Part shown: in pieces, positions 1 to 5,995 of the stretch
Layout of the letters: every line of letters starts with the position of its first letter
Position numbering within the stretch: position 1 is the stretch's first letter
Origin: Actinomycetota bacterium
Lineage (GTDB): Bacteria > Actinomycetota > Acidimicrobiia > Acidimicrobiales > Ilumatobacteraceae
Direction: 5' to 3'
Length of the DNA: 9,701 nucleotides
Assembly: GCA_005793785.1 (NCBI GenBank)
Contig: SXPW01000134.1
Span: 1-9,701 of the forward strand
Program-made: the position numbers and the translations under genes
The notes under the pieces: model-generated
What the model was told of the DNA's origin: nothing
The model's database searches: none
What the model saw: the letters and a program-made list of their open reading frames with translations, nothing else

Positions 1-197
1 ACGGTGCGGTAAGAGCGCACCACGGTCGGCGGCGACGTCGGCCGGTGGCACGGCACTCGAAGCAAGATCGAACAGAAGGGATGAGCGGTCCGCTCGCCGC
101 AAGGCAACCTTCGGGTAGATCGCCAAGATGGATGGTCACCGCCGACGACTCGCAAGGGTCGTCGGTACAGAATCCCGCTTACAGACCGACTCGCCGT
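1..197 (+). ncRNA. rnpB: RNase P RNA (bacterial type A), 3' part; 5' end outside window
   Basis: This is the catalytic RNA of ribonuclease P, which removes 5' leaders from pre-tRNAs. Conserved blocks appear in the right order: GCGGTAAGAGCGCACC at 5-20 (P11/P12 region), GAAGCAAGATCGAACAG (P14/P15 entry, about 59-75), GGGTAGATCG at 113-122 (the L15 region that binds the tRNA CCA end), AAGATGGATGG at 125-135 (conserved region IV), and ACAGAATCCCGCTTA at 167-181 (conserved region V, the 3' strand of P4). P19 is clear: stem 142-151 pairs with 156-165 around a GCAA tetraloop. Conserved region I and the 5' half lie before the window. The 3' end is placed near 197 by analogy with E. coli, where about 16 nt follow the CTTA. 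No hairpin with a T-run terminator follows. Helix P18, normally between L15 and region IV, appears absent. The last 19 nt or so overlap the end of the facing membrane-protein gene. Confidence 0.93.
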
Positions 198-604
198 CGC
201 CCCCAATAGCGAAAGAGCGCGAGCGCGCCAATAATCTCGAGCGGCACATTCCACCAACCGCGCGCGGCGACGGGCAGCGCTTCAGCCGAGAACTCCCAAC
301 CACCGATCGGCCACCAGAACATTTCCGTGTTCGTGAACGCACCGTCAAACACGAGATGCAAGAACGTGCCGATGGGCAGACCGAGCAACACTTTGCGGGA
401 CGGTTTGCGACCGATGGTCACCAACATCACGATCGCAAGCAACACGATGCTGGTCACCACCGAGTGCATCACTCTCCAGCCTGTCGGCCAGTCGATGATG
501 TCCGGCAACACTGCACCGACAGCGAGCAATCGATAATCGAAGCGCGGGTCCTTGAATACCCAGGCGATCGTGAGTATCGCAGTGGCGAGAAACCAGAAGA
601 ACAT
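179..604 (-). CDS. Small multi-pass membrane protein, YdjM-like (metal-dependent hydrolase-like)
   Basis: This 141-residue protein is hydrophobic, with about four likely membrane segments (roughly residues 2-17, 48-65, 72-88 and 118-133). LPDIID at 33-38, a His-Ser pair at 47-48, and HLVFD at 83-87 with H83 and D87 resemble the LPDxD, HS and HxxxD landmarks of YdjM/DUF457-type inner-membrane proteins. Those are annotated as putative metal-dependent hydrolases, but their biochemistry is poorly known. A basic C-terminus (RYWGRRR) suggests a cytoplasmic end. The ATG at 604 lies 8 nt after the zinc-ribbon stop codon; longer in-frame versions would read through that gene in another frame and begin with non-membrane sequence. 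The ribosome binding site is weak (GAG about 10 nt upstream), so translation may be coupled to the upstream gene. The stop codon lies inside the complement of rnpB. The gene call is firm; the function is tentative. Confidence 0.78.
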   Translation of the reverse strand: MFFWFLATAILTIAWVFKDPRFDYRLLAVGAVLPDIIDWPTGWRVMHSVVTSIVLLAIVMLVTIGRKPSRKVLLGLPIGTFLHLVFDGAFTNTEMFWWPIGGWEFSAEALPVAARGWWNVPLEIIGALALFRYWGRRRVGL

Positions 605-612
605 GGACTTGC

Positions 613-1317
613 TCAGACCACGAGCAGGCAGCCGCAGTACGGGCAGCGGGCGTCGGACGTGTCGGCAACCCTCTTGATATCCGCCTGTTCTTTCGGCGAG
701 ATCGACGTGTGGCACCCCGCGCACGAGCCCTTGGCAACTTCGGCGACCGCGGCGCTCGACATGCGATTACGGATCTGTTCGTAGAGAGCGAGTGACTCTG
801 CATCGCTACTGCCAGCCGATCGTGCGCGCTCGTCGCGCGCAGCCGCGAGGTCGGCGTCGACGGCTGCGAGAGCCGAGGCGAGCCGTGCCGCGGTATCGAT
901 CGCGTCGGCCTCGCGCCGCGGCAGCACGTCACGGGCTTCGGTGAGCGACTTGTCGAGCGCTTCGCTCTCCTCGAGAAGTGCGAGCTCTGCATCGTCGAGC
1001 GTCGAGTGCTCAGCGTTGATCGTGGCGATTTCGTGCTGCAGGGCCTCGACTTCCCGCATCACCACGACCGATTTCAATTGGTTTTCGTACTTCGCTCTCC
1101 TGGCATCGAGTTCCTTGCCGCGCTTCTCGAGTTGCTCGATCTCGACGGAGATCTCGGCACGGCGTTGCTCGAGACGTTTCACCTCTGCCTCCACGGCAGC
1201 GAGCGCCTTCTGTGCCGTCGTGGTTGCCGCGTGTTCCGGCAGTTGGGCCCGACGGTGCTCGAGCTGCGAGATGCGAAGATCGGTCGCTTGCAGCGGAAGC
1301 AACGATCTGAAGTCCAC
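613..1317 (-). CDS. C4-type zinc-ribbon coiled-coil protein (PF02591/DUF164 family)
   Basis: This 234-residue protein has a long charged N-terminal part (about residues 14-165) with heptad-like Leu/Ala and Glu/Arg/Lys spacing, typical of an antiparallel coiled-coil hairpin. A C-terminal zinc ribbon follows, with C199-x2-C202 and C225-x2-C228. The segment REVEALQHEI at 89-98 matches the conserved hinge motif of this family, and 230-250 residues is the usual length. Relatives include Helicobacter HP0958/FlgZ and Chlamydia CdsZ, which act as chaperone or scaffold proteins; the role in actinobacteria is not settled. The start is the GTG at 1317: a GGGAGG ribosome binding site sits 9 nt upstream and overlaps the end of the penicillin-binding protein gene, whose stop is 5 nt before this start. 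Longer open frame exists upstream but is the shadow of that gene. In actinobacteria this gene is often close to rnpB, as here; the usual Nif3-like neighbour is not seen. Confidence 0.92.
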   Translation of the reverse strand: MDFRSLLPLQATDLRISQLEHRRAQLPEHAATTTAQKALAAVEAEVKRLEQRRAEISVEIEQLEKRGKELDARRAKYENQLKSVVVMREVEALQHEIATINAEHSTLDDAELALLEESEALDKSLTEARDVLPRREADAIDTAARLASALAAVDADLAAARDERARSAGSSDAESLALYEQIRNRMSSAAVAEVAKGSCAGCHTSISPKEQADIKRVADTSDARCPYCGCLLVV

Positions 1318-1322
1318 GTTGC

Positions 1323-3641
1323 TCAGCCTCCCACGACGGTGGTCTGTGCCCAAGTCGGCACGCCCTTGTCGCAGTCGTACACGATGTGACCTGCAATCGG
1401 CACCGAAGGCACCGGCGCATACGGGTTCTTTTCCGTTGGGTCGATGGTGGTCGCGGTGGGGAGCACCGACACCACCACCGGTGCAGGAACCGTGGCGGGC
1501 GTGGTGCCAGCCGCGGGATCGACGGTGGTTGTCGTGGTGGTGCGACCTGGGGCGAGCGTGGTGGACGGTGCTGGTGGGGTACCAGAGATCACCTGTGCCA
1601 CGCATTCCACGCCGGGCAAATAGAGCCGTGTCGGTCCGCGTTGTGGCGCGAGGAAAGCCTGCCACTGCTCATCTTTCTTGGTGCCCCAGTCCACGATCTC
1701 GAGGCCTGCGTGGATCGCATCCATGTGTCGTTTCCAGATGTGCGCGGGATAGGTCGCACCCGTCACCGTGTTGCGGGAGAAGCCCCACTGCCCCACGATC
1801 TGGCTGCGGAACTCCGGAACCCCGGCCATTTGTGTGTAGCCGCGTGGATCACCCACCCACACCACGGTGGAGTACTGCGGAGTGAAGCCGACGAACCAAG
1901 CGTTGGTGTTTCGTGCTTGGGTGCCGGTCTTTCCGGCAGCGGGACGTTCGTCGGCCAGTGCGGTGCGTCGAGCAGTGCCGCCCTTCAACACGCCCTTCAT
2001 GATGTCGACGGTCTTTGCGGCAGAGGCCGTGGTGAGCGCCTCGGTGCCTTCGACGTTTGCTTGTCGTTCCCACACGACGGTGGAGTTGTCTCGTTCGAGG
2101 ATTCGTTCCATGAAATACGGCTCGTGATGCACACCCAAGTTGGCAATGGTTTGTGCACCAGCGGCCATGTCCACCACGCTGAGTTCGTTCGCGCCCGTCG
2201 CGAGTGACGCGTACGGATACACCGGATACTTCTCAGGCGTCAGCCACTCGCTTGCCGACATCTGATAGATGCGATCGACCACGCGGTTGAGTCCCACGAT
2301 CTGCGACAACTTGGCATAGGCGCAGTTGATAGACAGCCAGGTCATTCGACGCAGCGACCCAACCGGCTCGCTCACACCGTTGGTGACCACGAACGGCTCG
2401 TCGATGTTCTCGGGATTGGGAAGCGTGCAAGGAAGCGTCCCGTCGATGTAGTCGTCCGCCTCGACTCCGGCTTCCAACGCCGCCGCCAGGATGAACATCT
2501 TCACGCTCGACCCCGTCTGGCGTCGGCGCATCGCAAGGTTGACTTCGTTCTCCCCTGCCTTGAACGGCTTCCCGCCGACCATCGCACGAATCGCACCAGT
2601 GGCGTTGTCGACGGTGACGAGGGCGGCTTGGGCGTTCACACTGTTTTCGGGCAGTAGGGCCACGGCTTCGTCCGCAGATGCCTGAACCTCACGATCGAGT
2701 GTGGTGTAGATACGCAAGCCTCCGCGGAACAACTTGGCGTAACGCTCCTGGTACGTCGCCCCGAGGATGGTGGTCTGGTTCAGGAGATAGTCCTTCACCA
2801 GTTCGGTGAAGTGCGTCCGTTGCACCGGCTCATCGGGTCGGCTTCGAACCCCCGTGGGCAACACCTCCGCCGCACGTCGGACGATCTCTTCATCCGTGAG
2901 TGTGATGTATCCTTCGTCGCGCACACGCCTCAGTGCGGTGACGAATCGCGACATCGACAACGAACGATTGTTGATGGGATCGTATGCCGACGGCGCTCGC
3001 ACCAAGCCGACGAGGAACGTGCCCTCCTCGATGGTGAGTTGCCCGACGTCCTTGCCGAAGTACACCTCGGCAGCGGCCTTGATGCCGTAGGAGTTGTAAC
3101 CGTAGAAGTTGGTGTTGAACCAACGCTCCAAGATTTGTTCCTTCGTGAGTTCACGCTCGAGCAGCACCGCATAGCGCATCTGCAGCAACTTGTAGCGCCC
3201 GTCGCGCGGCAACGTCGCCAGGAGCTCGTTCTTCACCACCTGTTGCGTGATGGTGGAAGCGCCGCCGGATGAACCCGAGTTCACGTTGGCTACGACCTGT
3301 CGTGCCACCGCTCGAAGATCGACTCCCTTGTGTTGGCGAAACGTGCGGTCCTCGATCGACAACAGGGCGTCGATGACGTGTGGCGGGATCTCCGAGATGA
3401 GTGTTTGCTGGCTGTTCTCCGCCTGGAAGACCCCGATCTGGCGACCTTCGAGGTCGAACAAGACGCTGCGTTCGGCCAACCCGGTGAAACCTCCAACCTC
3501 GTAGAGGGAAAGTGCGGTTTCCTCGTGGGCGTTCAACATTCCCCACAGGCGAGGCGCGATTCCGACGACCAAGGCGGAGATCAACAGGGCTGACAACAGC
3601 ACGGCGACGACGAGTCGCAACGACCACATTGCTAGACGCAC
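1323..3641 (-). CDS. Class A penicillin-binding protein (bifunctional transglycosylase/transpeptidase)
   Basis: This 772-residue membrane-anchored enzyme polymerises lipid II glycan strands and cross-links the peptides on the outer face of the membrane. Residues 5-30 form a single transmembrane anchor. The GT51 glycosyltransferase domain (about 60-260) has the catalytic motif E97-D98-R-T-F, GASTITQQVVKN at 127-138, and a family-typical stretch around 174-216. The transpeptidase domain (about 335-640) has all three active-site motifs: S378-S-V-K381 (SxxK), S437-I-N439 (SxN) and K571-T-G573 (KTG). A Thr/Pro/Ala-rich tail (about 685-740) with six consecutive Thr is followed by a short end containing C757, possibly disulfide-paired with C680. 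The listed start is the GTG at 3641; an ATG at 3629 giving MWSLRL is an alternative, and neither has a good ribosome binding site. It is the first gene of a minus-strand cluster with the zinc-ribbon and membrane-protein genes, and is divergent from the LLM oxidoreductase. It resembles PonA/PBP1-type proteins. Confidence 0.95.
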   Translation of the reverse strand: MRLAMWSLRLVVAVLLSALLISALVVGIAPRLWGMLNAHEETALSLYEVGGFTGLAERSVLFDLEGRQIGVFQAENSQQTLISEIPPHVIDALLSIEDRTFRQHKGVDLRAVARQVVANVNSGSSGGASTITQQVVKNELLATLPRDGRYKLLQMRYAVLLERELTKEQILERWFNTNFYGYNSYGIKAAAEVYFGKDVGQLTIEEGTFLVGLVRAPSAYDPINNRSLSMSRFVTALRRVRDEGYITLTDEEIVRRAAEVLPTGVRSRPDEPVQRTHFTELVKDYLLNQTTILGATYQERYAKLFRGGLRIYTTLDREVQASADEAVALLPENSVNAQAALVTVDNATGAIRAMVGGKPFKAGENEVNLAMRRRQTGSSVKMFILAAALEAGVEADDYIDGTLPCTLPNPENIDEPFVVTNGVSEPVGSLRRMTWLSINCAYAKLSQIVGLNRVVDRIYQMSASEWLTPEKYPVYPYASLATGANELSVVDMAAGAQTIANLGVHHEPYFMERILERDNSTVVWERQANVEGTEALTTASAAKTVDIMKGVLKGGTARRTALADERPAAGKTGTQARNTNAWFVGFTPQYSTVVWVGDPRGYTQMAGVPEFRSQIVGQWGFSRNTVTGATYPAHIWKRHMDAIHAGLEIVDWGTKKDEQWQAFLAPQRGPTRLYLPGVECVAQVISGTPPAPSTTLAPGRTTTTTTVDPAAGTTPATVPAPVVVSVLPTATTIDPTEKNPYAPVPSVPIAGHIVYDCDKGVPTWAQTTVVGG
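1327..1332 (-). promoter_or_regulatory. Shine-Dalgarno (GGGAGG) for the zinc-ribbon gene
   Basis: GGGAGG lies 9 nt before the GTG at 1317 and is embedded in the last Gly codons of the penicillin-binding protein gene. It decides the GTG start against the much longer open frame and suggests translational coupling of the two genes. Confidence 0.75.
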
Positions 3642-3650
3642 GTGCAGACC

Positions 3651-3656
3651 ACGCTA
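3651..3656 (-). promoter_or_regulatory. Possible -10 box (TAGCGT) for the penicillin-binding protein gene
   Basis: TAGCGT fits the actinobacterial TAnnnT -10 pattern and ends 9 nt before the GTG at 3641. Transcription would then start almost at the start codon. No convincing -35 element is visible. With only 33 bp to the divergent LLM start, any promoter must lie in or near this spot. Confidence 0.3.
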
Positions 3657-3661
3657 CTTGC

Positions 3662-3667
3662 TATTGT
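3662..3667 (+). promoter_or_regulatory. Possible -10 box (TATTGT) for the LLM oxidoreductase, leaderless layout
   Basis: TATTGT lies 7 nt before the ATG at 3675, the distance expected if transcription begins at or next to the start codon. There is no Shine-Dalgarno sequence before this ATG. The -35 region is poor: the palindrome GCACGTGC at 3638-3645 lies there instead. Confidence 0.35.
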
Positions 3668-3674
3668 CCTGCGG

Positions 3675-4613
3675 ATGACCAAACAACGACCGTTCCGCTT
3701 CGGCGTGCAAGCATCCACCGCACCAACGGGCAAGGCGTGGGCCGATCTCGCACGACGCACCGAGGATCTCGGCTACGCGGTGCTCACCATGCCCGACCAC
3801 TTCACCGATCAGCTTGCACCGGTGCCGGCGATGACGGTCGCCGCGCACGTCACGTCGACGCTGCGCGTGTGCGCACTGGTGTTCGACAACGACTACAAAC
3901 ATCCCGTCGTGCTCGCCAAGGAACTCGCGACCATGGACGTACTGTCGGACGGTCGGGTTGACATTGGCATCGGCGCGGGCTGGATGCGCACCGACTACGA
4001 CCAAGCGGGCATCCAGTACGACACGCCGGGTGTGCGTATCGATCGCTTCGTCGAGGGCCTCAGGGTGATTCGTGGCTGCATGGCGGAAGGTGCCTTTTCC
4101 TTCACCGGCACCCACTACAGGATCACCGACTACAACGGATTGCCCAAGCCACTTCAGCGAACGTGCCCACCTGTACTGATTGGTGCGGGTGGAAAACGCA
4201 TGCTCGGAATTGCGGCCAGGGAAGCCGACATCGTGGGCATCAATCCTTCGCTCGCCCCCGGCGCGGTAGGCCCAGAGGTCATCGCCGACATGTCGTCCGC
4301 GGCCGTCGCCGACAAGATCTCCGTCGTGCGCGAAAAAGCAGGTTCCCGATTCGGCGACATCGAATTGAACATCCGGACATTCCTCGTCAACGTGACCGAC
4401 GACGGCAAGGCCGCCCGTGAGAAACTCGCCAAGGGCATGGGTGTCGACGCTGCGCTCATCCATGATTCGCCGTTCGCCTTGATCGGTCCGCCGAACGAGT
4501 TGATCGAGACGTTGATCGAGCGTCGAGAGAAGTTCGGTTTGTCCTACGTCATCGTCGGCGGCGACGACGTGGAATCCTTCGCGCCGGTTGTTGCTGCTCT
4601 CGCCGGCAAGTAA
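3675..4613 (+). CDS. LLM-class F420-dependent oxidoreductase (TIGR03621/MSMEG_2516-like)
   Basis: This 312-residue protein belongs to the luciferase-like monooxygenase fold (TIM barrel), whose actinobacterial members mostly use the deazaflavin cofactor F420 for hydride transfer. FRFGVQ at 7-12 begins strand 1. The family-typical blocks MPDHF at 39-43, FDNDYKHP at 70-77, LATMDVLSDGRVDIGIGAGW at 84-103 and TPGVRIDRFVE at 117-127 are in order, followed by PVLIGAGGKRML at 166-177. Together they fit the TIGR03621 subgroup (probable F420-dependent oxidoreductase, MSMEG_2516 family). The substrate cannot be read from the sequence. The start is the ATG at 3675 (MTKQRPF); an in-frame GTG at 3642 would add 11 residues outside the conserved fold. 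No ribosome binding site is seen, but a TATTGT box is placed for leaderless transcription. It is divergent from the penicillin-binding protein gene and convergent with the saccharopine-dehydrogenase-like gene, with no base between the stop codons, so it is probably monocistronic. Confidence 0.92.
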   Translation: MTKQRPFRFGVQASTAPTGKAWADLARRTEDLGYAVLTMPDHFTDQLAPVPAMTVAAHVTSTLRVCALVFDNDYKHPVVLAKELATMDVLSDGRVDIGIGAGWMRTDYDQAGIQYDTPGVRIDRFVEGLRVIRGCMAEGAFSFTGTHYRITDYNGLPKPLQRTCPPVLIGAGGKRMLGIAAREADIVGINPSLAPGAVGPEVIADMSSAAVADKISVVREKAGSRFGDIELNIRTFLVNVTDDGKAAREKLAKGMGVDAALIHDSPFALIGPPNELIETLIERREKFGLSYVIVGGDDVESFAPVVAALAGK

Positions 4614-4624
4614 CTACGCGCCGG
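4603..4624. terminator. Weak possible bidirectional hairpin over two abutting stop codons
   Basis: CCGGC at 4603-4607 can pair with GCCGG at 4620-4624 around a 12-nt loop that contains both stop codons (TAA at 4611-4613 plus, TAG at 4616-4614 minus). The stem is only 5 bp and no T-run follows on either strand, so this is a weak candidate. It is listed because there is no other room for a terminator between the convergent genes. Confidence 0.2.
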
Positions 4625-5906
4625 GGACGATGGCGCGACGCAACGGGCGATCCCAACCGCGTTGACCCGTGGACTTGGGACTCGGCCAGAGTCGCGGACC
4701 CATCTCCACCATGCCGTGATGCGTGTTGTAATCGCCCAACAAGTTGAGGAACGGCACCGCATCGAACGCATCCGCTCCGCGCACCCCGACACCCTTCCAC
4801 GCACCGGTCGAGAGGAGCTCGAGCGCAACCACCGGGCAGATCGCGGTTTGCCACAGCACCGCCTGCGAACCGTACTCGCGCATCGTGGTCTCGTTGTCGG
4901 CGACGTGATACAGGTACACCTCGCGCGGTTCACCGTACGACGTTCCTTTCACCCACGTTCCTGCGCACGTGCGACCGTGCATCAGATGCCCGAGTTTCGC
5001 GGGGTTGGGTAGTACCGCCGCCAGCACGTCACGCGGAGCAACCGTGGCATCGCCCACACGAATCTTCTCGGTGCTGTCGAGGCCGAGGTAAGCGAACGTC
5101 TTCAGCCAGTCGATGAACTCGGCGCCGAGTGAGTACTTGAAGGTGACCCTGTTGCATTCGATCTCGCGCGGAATGAGCAGCACCTCCTCGTGCTCCACGT
5201 TGACGCATTCGTACGCCCCGATTCCGGCGGGGAAATGGAATACCTCCGGTTCGCTGAAACATTCGGTGGTGAAGAGTCCGCGGGACTTCTCCCACACGAT
5301 CGGTGGATTGAGGCACTCCTCGATGGTGGTCCAGATGGAGAACGTCGGAGCAAAGTCGAAGCCGTCGATCGACAGGTTGGAACCGTCCCGCACGCCGATC
5401 TCGTCGATCGAGTCGAAGAGGTGGTCGGCTGCATAGCGAGCAAAGACGTTGGAGAGTCCGGGTTCGACGCCCATACCAACGAGTGCCAACAATCCACGGT
5501 CGCGCCAATGGGAGTCTGCGGCAAGTTGAGCAGCACCCAACGGTTCGCCGACTTCGTTGTAGGGATTCGTCAGGTGCGGCTTCGACAGGTTCATTGCCAT
5601 GTCCACGTAGGTGCAGCCCGCCTCGAACGCAGCCTCGAAGATCGGATCGTTGAGCCGTGGGTCGCAGGCGTTGACGATGATGTCGATCTTGTTGGCCTTG
5701 GCCAGGGCCACGATTTCTGCCTTCTTACTGGCGTCGACCCGAGCGGTGGTGAATCGATCGGGGTTGTCCAGGTTCTTCAGTGCATCGATGCACCGCTGTT
5801 CGCTGATGTCGGCCAGGACGAAGGCATCAAAGAACGTTCGGGACTCGGCAATCGATGCCATGCTGGCCCCCACTCCGCCGGCGCCGACGACGAGAATGCG
5901 ACTCAC
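4614..5906 (-). CDS. Saccharopine dehydrogenase family protein (lysine/carboxynorspermidine dehydrogenase-like)
   Basis: This 430-residue NAD(P)-dependent oxidoreductase has a Rossmann domain (about 1-140) beginning ILVVGAGGVGAS with the dinucleotide-binding glycines G8, G10, G11 and G13, an acidic residue after strand 2 (FVLADIS), and VNACDPR at 78-84. The C-terminal catalytic and dimerisation domain contains GMGVEPGLSNVFARY and the conserved stretch YHVADNETTMREYGSQAV. This is the LYS9/LYS1-like architecture (PF03435 plus PF16653). Members act on saccharopine, lysine or carboxynorspermidine-type amino compounds; the substrate here is not determined. Length is normal. The start is the GTG at 5906, giving the expected Rossmann N-terminus, with an AAGGA ribosome binding site 9 nt upstream. 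The next upstream gene ends at 5996 and the 89-bp gap carries a hairpin, so this gene probably has its own promoter or is separated from the upstream message. No lysine or polyamine genes are adjacent. Confidence 0.9.
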   Translation of the reverse strand: MSRILVVGAGGVGASMASIAESRTFFDAFVLADISEQRCIDALKNLDNPDRFTTARVDASKKAEIVALAKANKIDIIVNACDPRLNDPIFEAAFEAGCTYVDMAMNLSKPHLTNPYNEVGEPLGAAQLAADSHWRDRGLLALVGMGVEPGLSNVFARYAADHLFDSIDEIGVRDGSNLSIDGFDFAPTFSIWTTIEECLNPPIVWEKSRGLFTTECFSEPEVFHFPAGIGAYECVNVEHEEVLLIPREIECNRVTFKYSLGAEFIDWLKTFAYLGLDSTEKIRVGDATVAPRDVLAAVLPNPAKLGHLMHGRTCAGTWVKGTSYGEPREVYLYHVADNETTMREYGSQAVLWQTAICPVVALELLSTGAWKGVGVRGADAFDAVPFLNLLGDYNTHHGMVEMGPRLWPSPKSTGQRGWDRPLRRAIVPGA

Positions 5907-5915
5907 GAGTGGGGT

Positions 5916-5920
5916 TCCTT
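5916..5920 (-). promoter_or_regulatory. Shine-Dalgarno (AAGGA) for the saccharopine-dehydrogenase-like gene
   Basis: AAGGA sits 9 nt before the GTG at 5906 and supports that start. It lies within a short direct repeat, GGTTCC at 5913-5918 and 5921-5926 on the plus strand. Confidence 0.55.
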
Positions 5921-5927
5921 GGTTCCG

Positions 5928-5947
5928 TCGGATGCGGGGGCATCCGA
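5928..5947 (-). terminator. Perfect 8-bp-stem hairpin: terminator or 5'-UTR structure
   Basis: On the plus strand TCGGATGC (5928-5935) and GCATCCGA (5940-5947) pair perfectly around four G (CCCC on the minus-strand RNA). It lies 48 nt after the stop of the BNR-propeller gene and 21 nt before the GTG of the next minus-strand gene. No T-run follows on the minus strand, so it is not a canonical intrinsic terminator, but U-poor hairpins are common candidates in actinobacteria. It could instead be a leader structure close to the AAGGA site. Confidence 0.45.
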
Positions 5948-5995
5948 GAACCTTGAGGCTACCCGAGCCCGCGACTCACTTCGTGCAAAAGAGCA

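Noticed and set aside
128..784. 218-codon plus-strand open frame
   Set aside because: It starts inside rnpB, is antisense to the YdjM-like and zinc-ribbon genes, and its His/Arg/Gln-rich composition is typical of a shadow frame in high-GC DNA.
1520..1560. GGTGGT-like repeats on the plus strand
   Set aside because: They are the coding repeats of the Thr-rich tail of the penicillin-binding protein, not an independent repeat element.
941..1885. 314-codon plus-strand open frame
   Set aside because: It is antisense to the zinc-ribbon and penicillin-binding protein genes, both well supported; its Ser/Arg/Cys-rich translation has no domain-like pattern.
1386..2207. 273-codon plus-strand open frame
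   Set aside because: It lies wholly antisense to the transpeptidase domain, and its Arg/Gly/His/Cys-rich composition is not protein-like.
3654..4463. 269-codon minus-strand open frame
   Set aside because: It is a shadow of the LLM oxidoreductase, which has clear family motifs in the other strand.
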